A DNA stretch of 64,000 nt. It comes from Pararge aegeria (taxonomy: Eukaryota; Arthropoda; Insecta; Lepidoptera; Nymphalidae). The stretch covers positions 2,108,001-2,172,000 of the forward strand of contig NC_053184.1 in NCBI RefSeq assembly GCF_905163445.1, read 5' to 3'. Made by a program: the position numbers and the translations under genes. Every line of letters begins with the position of its first letter. Within the stretch, counting starts at the first letter, position 1. The notes below the pieces were generated by a model. The model made no database searches and had not been told where the DNA came from. It saw only the letters and a list, made by a program, of their open reading frames with translations. Positions 53,294 through 63,542 of this stretch are shown piece after piece.

Positions 53294-56200
53294 CTATGAA
53301 TTGTTGAATGAAAATAAATCTAATTGGAAATCTACTGGATTATTTCTATTATCAGTCTCAGTGTATGCTAGCTCATTGCCTAATGACTCCAAGAAGCTCA
53401 TTATGGATTGTCCTTGACTAGTTATGTCTATTTCGTTGTTTTCAGTGACATCTGTTACTCTATCAACATTATTACTATGAGGTAATGTTGGATCTATAAA
53501 GCCATTTGACATCATAAAACTATGTGTTTGATCAGCAAATTTGTCCACTTTTGCATCTTGATTATGTATTAAAGCAGGTTCTATTGAAATATTCGATTTC
53601 ATATAATCATTGCTATCAGATATATTACATTCTTGAGTATCTAATAATGGTAATGATTGATCTATTAAGACATCGGTTTTCATAAAATCATCTACCTGAT
53701 CAGTGATCTTATTTGTTATCTTATGGTTATCTTGAGCAAGTAAGAGTGGTTCTATTGATATATTACATTTCATAAAATCTGGCCGATTATTAACTTTATT
53801 TAACTGACAAGTAGTATCAACATGTATTAATTCTTTCATGAAATCTGTGGAATTTGTATCTTTATTTATTCTAGAGTCATTTTCAACTTGTAATAACTCT
53901 TTAGTGAAGATATCAGATTTCATAAAGTCTGCCAAGTCATTATGTTTTGTTGCTACTTTGGAGTCGTTTTCAACGTGAACTAATTCATTAGCAACTTGAT
54001 TATTAGCTGTGGGGCTATTTTTAACATGCAATAACGCAGGTTCTACTACAGCATTTGGCTTCATAAAGTTATCCATATGGGCATGCATCAAATTGTTTGG
54101 GTTCATGAAATCTGTAGGCTCTTGACACCAATTTTTGGTAGTGTCAGTCTCAGATTCTTTAGAAGAAATTATATTATTGTCACTAAAAATCTCTTGTGTG
54201 TCAATATTACTTGTGTTATCTGCGATTTCTACATCTTGTGCCAATTGATTTAATTGTATTGGTCTTATAATTTCAATATATTTTGTCATCTTTTCAGGAT
54301 TGATTTGAAATTTTCTAAATACTGTAGAAGTTGGTTTAATCGGCGACGATCTGATATCGAAATGTGCACTATGAAATTGAATGTGTGTGTGGGGTGGTTT
54401 AGGCACTTTTTCTGAGTTCTCTGCAACTGTGTCAAGGGTAATCTCTTTCTGATCATTTAACATAACTTCATCTATAACTTTTGATTCCTTATTTTCAGTC
54501 TTTGCTGTATCACTTAATAGAGCAACTAAATCATCTATTTCTAAACTATTACTATTTTTATCTTCTGAAAGTTTCATTTTCTTTCCGTTGACATTATGAC
54601 TACTTTGTTCTAGCTTTTGCTTCCTATATTCTACTTTTCTAAGGATTTTTGGTCTTCGATCTTGAAAATTCACTTTCAAAATATTACTAGGACCTTTGGA
54701 AACACTATTTTTGATGTTTTCTAGTATTATATGTGGTTTAATATTATCCGTTACAGTAATTAACGGTCGCGGGTTGTGACTACAGTAACCATCCTTGTCC
54801 TTTTCACAACCGAGAGCATCCATGTTGAAATTGTACTTGCCAGGGTTTATACCAAATAGCCTGTAAAAATACAAATGTAATTATTATTGGGAAAATTTAT
54901 TTTCAACATGGTTACAAAAGGAAATAGTATAAATTTTCTATAAATCATGAAATAACATTATTTTTTCCGAGCTAAGTACACGTGATCGCAAATGCGATTG
55001 GCTCTGTGGTATTGCTATTGTTAGAAAGTACTTAATTACTAGAGATATAATAATTGTGCTTGAAAAAGTAGGGTCTCCCGGTTTCTCGGAAGGTTCAACG
55101 CACTTCCAACATTTTTAGAACAGTCTGGGAGATTCGAAAATAGTTTTTTTAACCATGGTTTCTTCTAAATAAACTTTTGAAAATAGATTTTAACAAGCGA
55201 CCACTGCAGTTTACTATAAGTTTTTATACTTGCGACGTGACCTCAAACCGTGCGTTTTGGCGACATTTTTATTTATTTCAATTTATTTATTGAATTTTAT
55301 TTAAAATACTGAAAATCTTGCCTAAATAAACTTATTACTAGCTTTAGTATAGTATTTTAGTTCATTCTAGACGAAAAAATAATGCCAGCAAATACCCTAT
55401 TCCAATCAAAATTTATTTTTCATCTGGCTGGTAGCTTACACTTTTGAATCAGTATGATGCCCAAAACTTACTTGCTTATATCATTACTAATCAAACTGAT
55501 GTTGTCTTTCACACCGTCACATTTCAACAAGCATGGTACACATGATTTCAACTTCTCGACCAGTTGTTCTAGCTGCTGTACTAGTATACCAGCTCGCTCG
55601 CTCTCCGAGCCAGCTGTTACTATGGCTATGAGGCAGTGGAACAGATTGTTGTGTAGATTTGTTGGTAGGTGACTCGGATGGTTCTCATAGTGCCGGTGTA
55701 GACGTTGTGGGCTGCTGAATTTCTGGAAAACAAAAATGCTTTGTTGGTTCTACTTGTTTGGTTTATAACATTGTTTATAGGTTCAAGGTTGCGCTAAAAA
55801 TTATATATTTGGGTATTCTGACAAGCTCAGTTTTTACCCAGAGTTAGTAGATTGGCTACCATGGGATGTGTATTATCACTAAAGTCTCATAATTCTTCGT
55901 CACCATCTTCCTAAATATAAAAAAAAACTAAATTATACCCTGAAGCAAAATATTGCCACTTAAAAAGTTCAAAGTTTATATTAAATGTCAGTTTATAGAA
56001 AGCTCCTGTTATAGAATTTGAGTTTTGTGAAACGATTAAAAAAGCTTAGGTGTGAATTATTGCTCTAACCAGGTTGCTCTTCTAATAATTCTTAATAACA
56101 ATGTGAGATGGTGATAACAAAAAAGAAACTAAGCCTATTTGGGTTTCTTCTTAGACTATTTGGAACTCTTGTAGCTTTACTTTTAAGTGTTTGAATATTT

Positions 56201-59200
56201 TTATTGCTAGCATCGCACTACAATGTACCTGTGTAAATGTATGTGTGTAATTTTTACATTGACTTTGACATAGTTATTAGCTTATTAAAGAACAGTTAGA
56301 TCATAACAAGAATAGTCAGGTTGTTTTATTGAAAATAGTCAATAGTCTTACTTTGTTTCATTGTTCTTAATGCAAACAATGCATTGCTGATGTATGATAT
56401 GAATTAACAAATAAATAAAGTCCATTATAAACTTACAGAGTTGCACTGGAGGCATGAGACTATCGAAGTAGGTCTTCTCTTAGGTTTTGTTGGCGAGTCA
56501 TCTACAATTATATTCTTTGGCAACTTTACTACTCTGCCACTACGCGTAACTTTTGCCTATAAATTTAAACAATAACAATAAAGTAAAATTAAAAGGACAA
56601 TTAGCTTGATCTCGGAAATTAAGCTTAACTTATACGATAGTACTATCGCCATGCATATTTCTGCTACGTTGCATTATTGAAAAGCTTTGTTCCGAAGGGT
56701 GTGGTTGTCAGTCTAATTAAAGACATATTAGGCTCAACACCTAAACCTCAGGTTAATGGACCCTGGATACAACGATGCAATGGTTTTGACAAATTATCAG
56801 GTGGGCCATGTATGTGATGAAAGAAATAACGTTTAATATGTACCTCAACAGCCATTTTTGGTTCATCCTCTTCCATAACTTCAGGCTGTTCTAACTTAAT
56901 GGGTTCTTTCTTTATTTCCGCAGTTATTTGCTTATTCAATTTATTCCTTTCAACAAAATCCTTTTGTGAAACCACCCTGAAATTGATATTAAACATTTAA
57001 AATATTATGTATAAGCTAAATAATATTATATAGCCTAGGGCCTACTAACTTATAAATGAACTTTGTGTTGGTGGCTGGATCATAGGCGGCTTCAGGAGGA
57101 CTGGCCTGTGCGTTGTTAAACATTTTCAATGCATGATTTACTATCTTCATCTGGTCATTGCTTAGTTGGTTGAGACTGAAATATGAAATTTTTATTTTTA
57201 GTATTTACTTTTATTATCCATCATGATCAACCGATTGCTGGCCAACTACAGGGCACGGGTCTCCACTCAGATTGCAGAGTTTAGGCCTTAGTCCATCAAG
57301 CTGATTAAGTGCGGATTGGTACACTTCACACACCATTTGAGAACATTTTGGAGAAGTCTAGCAGGTTTCCTCAGAATGGTAAAGCAAGTGATATTTTAAA
57401 TTTCTTAACTTAACTCCAAAACATTAGAGAATCATGCCTGGGAAACAACTCTGTCCCCAAAAGGGAAGCCAAAGCTCTAACATCTAGGCTACCACCGCTT
57501 ATTTTAATACACTTTGACTAATATTCTAGAGATACTGACTAATTGCATTTACATACATTATCATGAAGTTCACTAGGTTGTCAAGTAGTTACTAGTTAAA
57601 TTCAAACAAGCATTTGAATGCATGAATGAATTATTGTGATCCAAAGTGGCAATTCCTATACATATATACAAAATTACAAAAAGAGATACTGGGGCTCAGG
57701 ATATCTCTCTTGACTCTCTATAAAATTGTTCGTAATACTTTGGATGCCCCTGACCTGCTTTATCAGATAAGTATCAATGTTCCCCGTCGTATTCCAAGAT
57801 ACCCAGAGTCAAAAACCTTCGCTCCTAAATTTTCCAATACTAACCTAGGACAATTCTCACCTATTAACCGAATGACTAATCTTTTTAACAACTTAAAAAA
57901 CCCTGACATTGACATTTTTCACGACACTTTATTTAGCTTTAAGGCAAAATTATACTTAGAGTAATATTTTTCAAATTCTTTTTATTAATTGTTTTAAATT
58001 GTTTTTTATTTTAATTTTAATTATTATTTTCATTTGTTTAATCTTACTATTTTTGTTTTTGACTTAATTTAATTATTTTTAACCGGACTTACTTCAATGT
58101 TGTGTATACCTGTAAGTGATCGTACTCAGACATTAAACTATAATGTAAAATGATTAAAAATAATACAGTGTATCGTTGGTATATCTAATGAAATAAATAA
58201 AAAACAAAAATAAATATTACCTGTGGTATGTCTCACCAAACTTGACTAATTGCACAGGTGGTACAGCTTGCATTGTGATTTGTTTCTGTTTATTTGAAGG
58301 ACAGCTGGAAAAAAAATAAGATGTTTTATTAACAATTTTTCTGTTCAGGGTAACTTGTGTTTGACTCAAAAAACAAGACCTCACATCTAGAACTTATATG
58401 CGATACCCTATTGCCATAACTTAGTTTGACAAAATAACACCTAGGACTCTAGGAAATATGAAAGTGTCAATAAGTGTTAAAGGGTATTTAAGAAGGAAAT
58501 TTTTTGAGTAGTAAAAGAAATATTATCATAGACTAGCATTGTTTTAATGTTAATGTTAACCTTAGTATGGTAGCTGTGAAATTTTAATAATACATTTTAA
58601 ATGAAAAATGATTAGGTAGGCCCAAGTTTAACAGAAGCGAAAGCAAATTAGTAGTGAAGTTTAAGATATTAGTCCACTCCCTAAAATATAAAGCTACAAA
58701 ATTTTCTATAATATAAGTAAAAAATTGTAATAAATGCCAAGAAAGTACACAGGCAACAGTTGTAATAATGCTTTGGTGGTCACATAATAATGAGTTTGTT
58801 AATATCATGCCACATTTAATTTAATATAATAAATAAGTTTTACTCACTTTTCTTTTGGTTTAATCTTTGGCAATATTTTTCCATTCTGAGATCTTACAAT
58901 GTTTGGCAGGTCCTTGAGTTTAACAAGCCTACTGTTTACATCTATCTTAGGTACTGGGTTTTGACTGCTTACGCTATTTACATTGAGGTTGTTTGAGATA
59001 TATACTGGTTTTAGCAATACATTGTTCACTGGGGTTAACATTGGTTGGCATAATTCATTTTTGGTTTCACATTTTGGTAAAAGGAAACTAGCGAGCTTTA
59101 GATTGTTTCCGACGACATTGGTGTCATTTTTCTTTATATTTTTCGGTTTGAATGAGTTATCGGCGACTGTTAGGTTAGATTCCAATTTACCGCTATTTTC

Positions 59201-59433
59201 GTAGAATCTTTTCAAGCTCTCGCTCACGGGTTTGTCCGCGTTTTGATCGTTTGGCGCTATAAAATAGGATCTCGCCTGAAAACCATGAAATTGTTAGTGA
59301 AAGACCCAAAAACTCGACGATTGTGCTCACAAATGCAAATAAACACTACCTGACTCACACCAGGATCTTCTATGAAGTATACGGGTGTATACTGACAAGA
59401 GTTCATAACGATATTGTCAGCAGACATATTCAT
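53294..59433 (-). CDS. Single C2H2 zinc-finger protein with DFMK-repeat tail (possibly ZNF839-like)
   Basis: Eight exons in phase (59433-59350, 59275-58848, 58304-58221, 57175-57050, 56976-56844, 56556-56437, 55722-55472, 54860-53294) encode 930 residues. Order: disordered Asn/Lys-rich N-terminus; a conserved-looking block at 180-285 (VQLVKFGETYH, LSNDQMKIVNHALKMFNNAQ); a basic RSGRVVKLPK and KPKRRP near 290-315; one C2H2 finger C320-x2-C323-x12-H336-x3-H340, split by intron 6 between the Cys and His pairs; then a helical stretch after the finger (about 343-408). Exon 8 gives a long disordered tail with about eight degenerate D-F-M-K units (about 660-860) and ends DFQLDLFSF. The basic block plus one finger recall vertebrate ZNF839, which is similar in length; this is memory, not alignment. 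Nuclear DNA or chromatin binding is inferred only. Divergent from eL21. Confidence 0.8.
57215..57500 (-). repeat. Family C repeat copy
   Basis: 'gctggccaactacagggcac', 'attaagtgcggattggtaca' and 'ggctaccaccgctta', reverse orientation, in intron 3 of the zinc-finger gene. Confidence 0.8.
57600..58170 (+). mobile_element. LINE 3' end: reverse-transcriptase C-terminus plus 3' UTR
   Basis: The frame at 57626-57964 reads LQKEILGLRISLLTLYKIVR, DAPDLLYQISINVPRR and FSNTNLGQFSPINRMTNLFN. This is the pattern at the C-terminus of Jockey/CR1-like polyproteins in insects (PDLL...PRR...RTN.G..SPI.RM). A T-rich 3' UTR and 'tgtatacctgtaagtgatcg' follow. 5'-truncated. Lies in intron 3 of the zinc-finger gene, opposite strand. 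Confidence 0.75.
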
Positions 59434-60575
59434 TAATGTTTATAATGTTATTTTCTACAAAGAATTAGTTATTTTGCTACATATCATTGAGATTTTCTAA
59501 TAAAATTAGTAGAAGTGAAGAAGTTAGAAATTGCAGAGCCTCTTTTTTGTTGTGACTTGTGACGTAATGACGTTAAAAAACTCAGTTTGTAAATCCCGTA
59601 GCTTTGTAAATAAAATCAATCACTACAACTGTGGAAAATAAGAATCTAAGTAAAATTTTTAATTACTAAATATAGGAATTTTAAATCAATATTTATATAG
59701 AACCATTCAGTTCTTGTTTATGTGGAATTGGTCCAATATACTTAATTCTATGGCTTTGTTTTATTATATCAATTTCCGAACTGATATAAGTTTATACTTT
59801 ATGGTACTAAACAGATATAACGAATCCATCTACACTAACGAGGATACAAAAATTATATTTAAGATGCACCAGCTAAACTAAGAGGTTACAAACTTTTAGC
59901 CTCCGTTTGTGTAGCCTTCCCAGCGTGACTTTGCCTCTGCATTCTGCATATTTAATGATATTAAAAAATATATATATATATACTACGACAATACACACAT
60001 CGCCATCTAGTATGAATCCATCCATCCAAATATCCATCTATAAAGTAAGCGTAGCTTGTGTTATGGGTACTAAGATAGCTGATAAATATTTTTATGAATA
60101 TAATATACAGATTGTTTATCTGTATATAGACACTGAAAATCATTCATGTTCATCACACACATTTTCCCGTTGTGGGAATCAAACCCACAGCGTTGGAAAG
60201 AAAGCAGGTTCGCTGCCCACTGCGCGTTTGTTGTTTATGAAAACGAGATCGTGTCGTGTATAGGGTTAAGAGTAATGTTAGGAATAATGACAATAACTGG
60301 CAACATCACCCAAGTTTATCCATAGACAACATAACCTTTTCTTTCTGAAGAATCAAGCTCTGTCAAGCTAAGGTGGTTAATTTTTAGAACTAAATAAAAA
60401 TTGTAAATCAACCGTAAATTGCTTGGTAAAGTAATTAAACGATTTAAAAATTGTGTGTAGTGTCTAGTAAAGTTAATTTTTGTTTCTTGTTTTCAAGTTT
60501 TGTTGAGTGATTGGTATTTTGCGGCCACGTGCAGTGCTTCCTCGATTTTAATGTGCTGTTCTGTTTTCAGGCAAA
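59434..60575. promoter_or_regulatory. Shared upstream region of zinc-finger gene and eL21
   Basis: 1,142 bp separate the start codons. A SINE A copy (59960-60226) sits in the middle. A pyrimidine tract 'ccttttctttct' at 60335-60346 is a candidate 5'-TOP transcription start for the ribosomal gene. An acceptor 'ctgttttcag' at 60561-60570, just before the eL21 ATG, implies an intron in the 5' UTR. Confidence 0.5.
59960..60226 (-). repeat. tRNA-derived SINE family A copy
   Basis: On the plus strand 'tacgacaatacacacatcgc', 'taagcgtagcttgtgttatg', 'gtatatagacactgaaaatc' and 'tgtgggaatcaaacccacag' (B-box region). The A-box region near 60217 is degraded. A CCATCCATCC-type micro-repeat lies inside at 60018-60030. 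Confidence 0.8.
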
Positions 60576-61594
60576 ATGACGAACTCAAAGGGTTATCGTC
60601 GTGGTACGAGGGACTTGTTCGCCCGCAGGTTCCGCACTCATGGAACTATCCCACTTTCCACGTACATGAAAGTGTACAAAGTTGGCGATATCGTTGACAT
60701 TAGGGTAAGTACACACTGGTGATAAAGTAAATTAAATTTTTATTATTATTAAAAAGTTTCGTTATTCTTGAAGAGGGGTTTTAGCCATGGCAAGACACAA
60801 TAATTCAGAATTATCCCCCTGAGGCCTATCAAGCTAAAACAGTTATTATTTTTAATTAAATTAACTGCTTTATTGTGCATATCTTTTGTATTGTAATCAA
60901 TGTTAACAGTTGAATGTAGTTCTTCAGTTTAAAAGCCCCCCAGGCTGTTTTTTTAATTTATATTGTTATTTACCTTGTAAAGAAAGAACAGAACATAAGA
61001 CGATAGATAAATAGATAGAATACTTTATTGTATCAAAATACACAGACATGACAGGTGAGAGGACAGATTGATGGGTGCTTGATGTACTTATTAAGGGGGT
61101 GCCTACCATTTTCAGACGGGTTATCTGTCCTGTATGAGTAATGGGAATAGGGTAGAATACCAGGGTATTCTACCCTATTCCCCATGTTAGTGCTGTACAA
61201 TCTTGATCTTTATCAATCTACAACTTGCCCATTTCGTTTGCAGGGTAATGGTGCTGTTCAAAAAGGCATGCCACACAAAGTTTACCATGGAAAGACCGGA
61301 CGAGTTTACAACGTTACAGCCCACGCTTTAGGTGTTATCGTGAACAAGAGGGTGCGTGGAAGAATCATCCCCAAGAGGATCAACATCCGCGTTGAACACG
61401 TCAAGCACTCAAAATGCAGAGAGGACTTCCTCAAGAGGGTCAAGGAGAATGAGAGGCTCCTGAAAGAGGCGAAAGCCAATGGAAAAATTGTCAACCTGAA
61501 GAGGCAGCCACAGCTCCCAAGGGCAGCGCATATTGTCAAGGGTATTGAGAAGCCAATGTTGCTTGCACCCATCCCCTATGAGTTTGTAGCCTAA
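60576..61594 (+). CDS. RpL21: Ribosomal protein eL21 (large subunit)
   Basis: Two coding exons, 60576-60704 (43 codons) and 61244-61594, joined in phase 0, encode 159 residues, the same length as in flies. The protein begins MTNSKGYRRGTRDLFARRFR with GTIPLSTYMKVYKVGDIVDI. Exon 2 begins GNGAVQKGMPHKVYHGKTGR and ends APIPYEFVA. eL21 is a conserved eukaryotic component of the 60S subunit. Coding sequence is GC-richer than its surroundings, as expected for a highly expressed gene. AATAAA lies just after the stop (61600-61605). The 539-bp intron holds a LINE tail fragment and a perfect hairpin. Confidence 0.98.
61015..61060 (-). repeat. LINE tail fragment in the eL21 intron
   Basis: 'agaatactttattgtatcaa' followed by 'acacagacatgacagg' resembles the reverse complement of the family D tail ('ctttattgcacgtataac' at 61870). 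Short, so tentative. Confidence 0.45.
61143..61182. repeat. Perfect palindrome, 19-bp arms, 2-nt centre
   Basis: GGGAATAGGGTAGAATACC at 61143-61161 is inverted exactly at 61164-61182. Lies 61 bp upstream of the eL21 exon 2 acceptor. Confidence 0.95.
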
Positions 61595-61599
61595 TGCAG

Positions 61600-61605
61600 A
61601 ATAAA
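61600..61605 (+). terminator. eL21 polyadenylation signal
   Basis: AATAAA six bases after the stop codon of eL21, followed by AT-rich sequence; very short 3' UTRs are usual for ribosomal protein genes. Confidence 0.8.
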
Positions 61606-61869
61606 CTATTTTTAAGCTATACATTTTTTTATTGCCTGTTTTATTTATGCTATTTCATTGTTCACACCAAATTTACAAAGGAAAACCTATGAAATCTGTT
61701 ATTTACTATATAATGTTCCAAATTTTAAGGAAATATTTTCCAAATAGTGAAGAATATGGGTTGTCGACTTTGCCGCATAACAATTGAGACTAAATGGGGA
61801 CCAAGTTCTATAGATAACCATAGCTACAATAATGTGTTATTTGCTATATAAAAGAACTTTTATTTGAAC

Positions 61870-61985
61870 AGTAGAAGAAGAAACACTTTATTGCACGTAT
61901 AACATACACAATGTAGACATGTAAAGGCGGCCTTATTGCTGCAAACCATCTCTTACAGGCAACCTTTGTAGATAGGACTTACAGC
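61870..61985 (-). repeat. LINE 3' tail, family D
   Basis: 'cactttattgcacgtataac', 'ggcggccttattgctgcaaa' and 'tcttacaggcaacctt' are the reverse complement of the family tail. Confidence 0.7.
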
Positions 61986-62094
61986 AAGAGAACAGGTTAG
62001 TGCCAAGATTGTTGATAGATATACAAAATGTAAAGATACAAATACATCTATAATTTAAATAAATATAAAATAGTAGAATTATTTACGGAAAGCA

Positions 62095-62260
62095 TATCAA
62101 CCCATTACCGGCCTGCTACAGGGCACGGGTCTCCTCCAACAATGAAAAGGGGTTAAGGCCACACTGATGTGAAGTCCACCAATCACTGAGTTCAGTCAAT
62201 GGTGGACTTCACACACCTTTGATCCTTCACCGTTAAAGGAAGCAATTATTTGCTATAAAT
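62095..62260 (-). repeat. Family C repeat copy
   Basis: 'tcaacccattaccggcctgc', 'tacagggcacgggtctcctc' and 'tggacttcacacacctttga', reverse orientation. Confidence 0.75.
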
Positions 62261-62329
62261 TGGTAAGGTCATTGAAGCCGATAAATCTCGGACATTTTTT
62301 TAAAATTCCTCTAAAAGTTTGCCCTGGAC

Positions 62330-62620
62330 AGCTATCTCTCACCTGGTGATACGTGATGATGCAGTCTACGATGGTAGCAGGCTAATGTTAGGAGTCTAAC
62401 AAGTTACCCATATAACATAGGTTTCTACTCGACATCGTAACGGAAAGCTAAAGCGTATGGCGATTGGCGGTACGTCTTTATCGGTAGGCTCGTACCTAGC
62501 ATCAGTGGAAAAGTGGAAAAAAGTTCAGAAACCTAACCAGACAGAATTCAGAAATGATAAGATCTCGAATTGCCACGCAGGGATCAAACCGGGTTTCCGA
62601 CCACTGCGCTTGGTTGTTGA
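62330..62620 (-). repeat. SINE family B copy with tRNA-like head remnant
   Basis: 'gatgatgcagtctacgatgg', 'gcggtacgtctttatcggta' and a head remnant 'gggatcaaaccgggtttc', reverse orientation. Confidence 0.7.
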
Positions 62621-62845
62621 GGAACAAGTTGCTGTTGAGGAATTAAAACAAACACGCAGAGAAGATCACAATTTTTTAATTTATTATGAAAAATATTTAC
62701 AAATGAACGAAATCTAATAAGATGAATAATAATAGTTCATTCGATTCAGTGATCGAAACCAAACAAATCTCAATAACATATGCCTTTCCAACTTTAACAA
62801 TATGGCATATACGTTAAATATATAAATTACTATGTTTAGTGAAAC

Positions 62846-63542
62846 TTAACAACTAGCATCTCTGGATTGATAAAATAGTATATATCCTGTCTCAGATGAT
62901 TTCTGTATATCAGATGTTAGACCGTAGAAGTCTTCTATAGCAGATGCATCAATTTTCTGGAACAAAAATAGAATATGTTTAGAATACGGCAAAAATAGGA
63001 AGTTTTTTCCGTTACAACATAGACTGGATGCAAGAGGTTTCGATGAAGAGCTATTGGAGATCACGTCAAGCGATAAGGGTGCCTGTGCGCATGTCTATTT
63101 TATTTTATGTTGTAGTTGTTGAAGAGCATCCAGTAGCTGTGGTTCTGTAAAAAGCTGATTATTAAACCAAAAGTTAGGTGGAGAAGTTAGCGTCAAGCGA
63201 TAAAGGCAACTTCGCGCGTATGTGTTTTTAAAATTTTGTCAAGTACATACGTCCACTTTGTCATCATCGAAGAGCAGTCAGAAGCCGTGGCTCTGTACAA
63301 AGCTGATTATTAAACCATAACTTATGTGGAAGAGTTAACGTCAAGCGATAAAGGCACCTTTGCGTGTATGTATTTTTTAAATTTTGGGAAGTACATACGT
63401 CTACCATGTCGTCGTCGAAGAGCAGCCAGAAGCCGTGGCTCTTGACGATGCTGATGTAGTGCCCCCGGTTGGGCCCGGAGCCGCAGTGCACCACCACTGC
63501 CACCAGGTCGTACAGGCGGTCAGGGTTGACCGCGTCGTCCGA
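62846..63542 (-). CDS. Usp46: USP12/USP46-type deubiquitinase, C-terminal two exons (partial)
   Basis: Exons 63542-63399 and 62956-62846 join in phase 0 and give the last 84 residues of a ubiquitin-specific cysteine protease; the rest lies beyond 64000. Exon 1 here encodes SDDAVNPDRLYDLVAVVVHC, then GSGPNRGHYISIVKSHGFWL with the catalytic His (G-H-Y), then FDDDMVD. The second encodes KIDASAIEDFYGLTSDIQKS and ends ETGYILFYQSRDASC. This is close to vertebrate USP46/USP12, which act with WDR48 and WDR20 cofactors; insects have one such gene. The Cys box is not in the window. The intron contains two tandem copies of the end of the upstream exon (see findings). Confidence 0.92.
63093..63440. repeat. 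148-bp tandem repeat, 3 units, containing USP exon end
   Basis: 'gaagagca' marks the units at 63121, 63269 and 63417, exactly 148 bp apart. Shared blocks include 'aaagctgattattaaacc', 'gtcaagcgataaaggca' and 'aagtacatacgtc'. The right-hand unit is the functional USP exon end. The left two are decayed copies: in the middle one the Trp codon of G-F-W is TGA. Confidence 0.9.

Larger units (their letters stand above)
61595..62845. other. Convergent intergenic region (eL21 / USP)
   Basis: Mostly repeats: family D tail (61870-61985), family C copy (62095-62260) and SINE B (62330-62620). The eL21 poly(A) signal is at 61600. A reverse-strand AATAAA at 62680-62685 could serve the USP gene but is unproven. 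Confidence 0.6.

Noticed and set aside
59907..60263. 118-codon open frame upstream of eL21
   Set aside because: It is a translation of the SINE family A copy and contains its B-box region.
60715..60825. Possible box C/D snoRNA in the eL21 intron (a GTGATAA near 60719 and CTGA near 60820)
   Set aside because: Ribosomal-protein introns often host snoRNAs, but the C box has a mismatch, there is no terminal stem and no convincing D'/guide arrangement.
61306..61572. Antisense open frames over eL21
   Set aside because: Shadows of a highly conserved coding exon with biased codon use.
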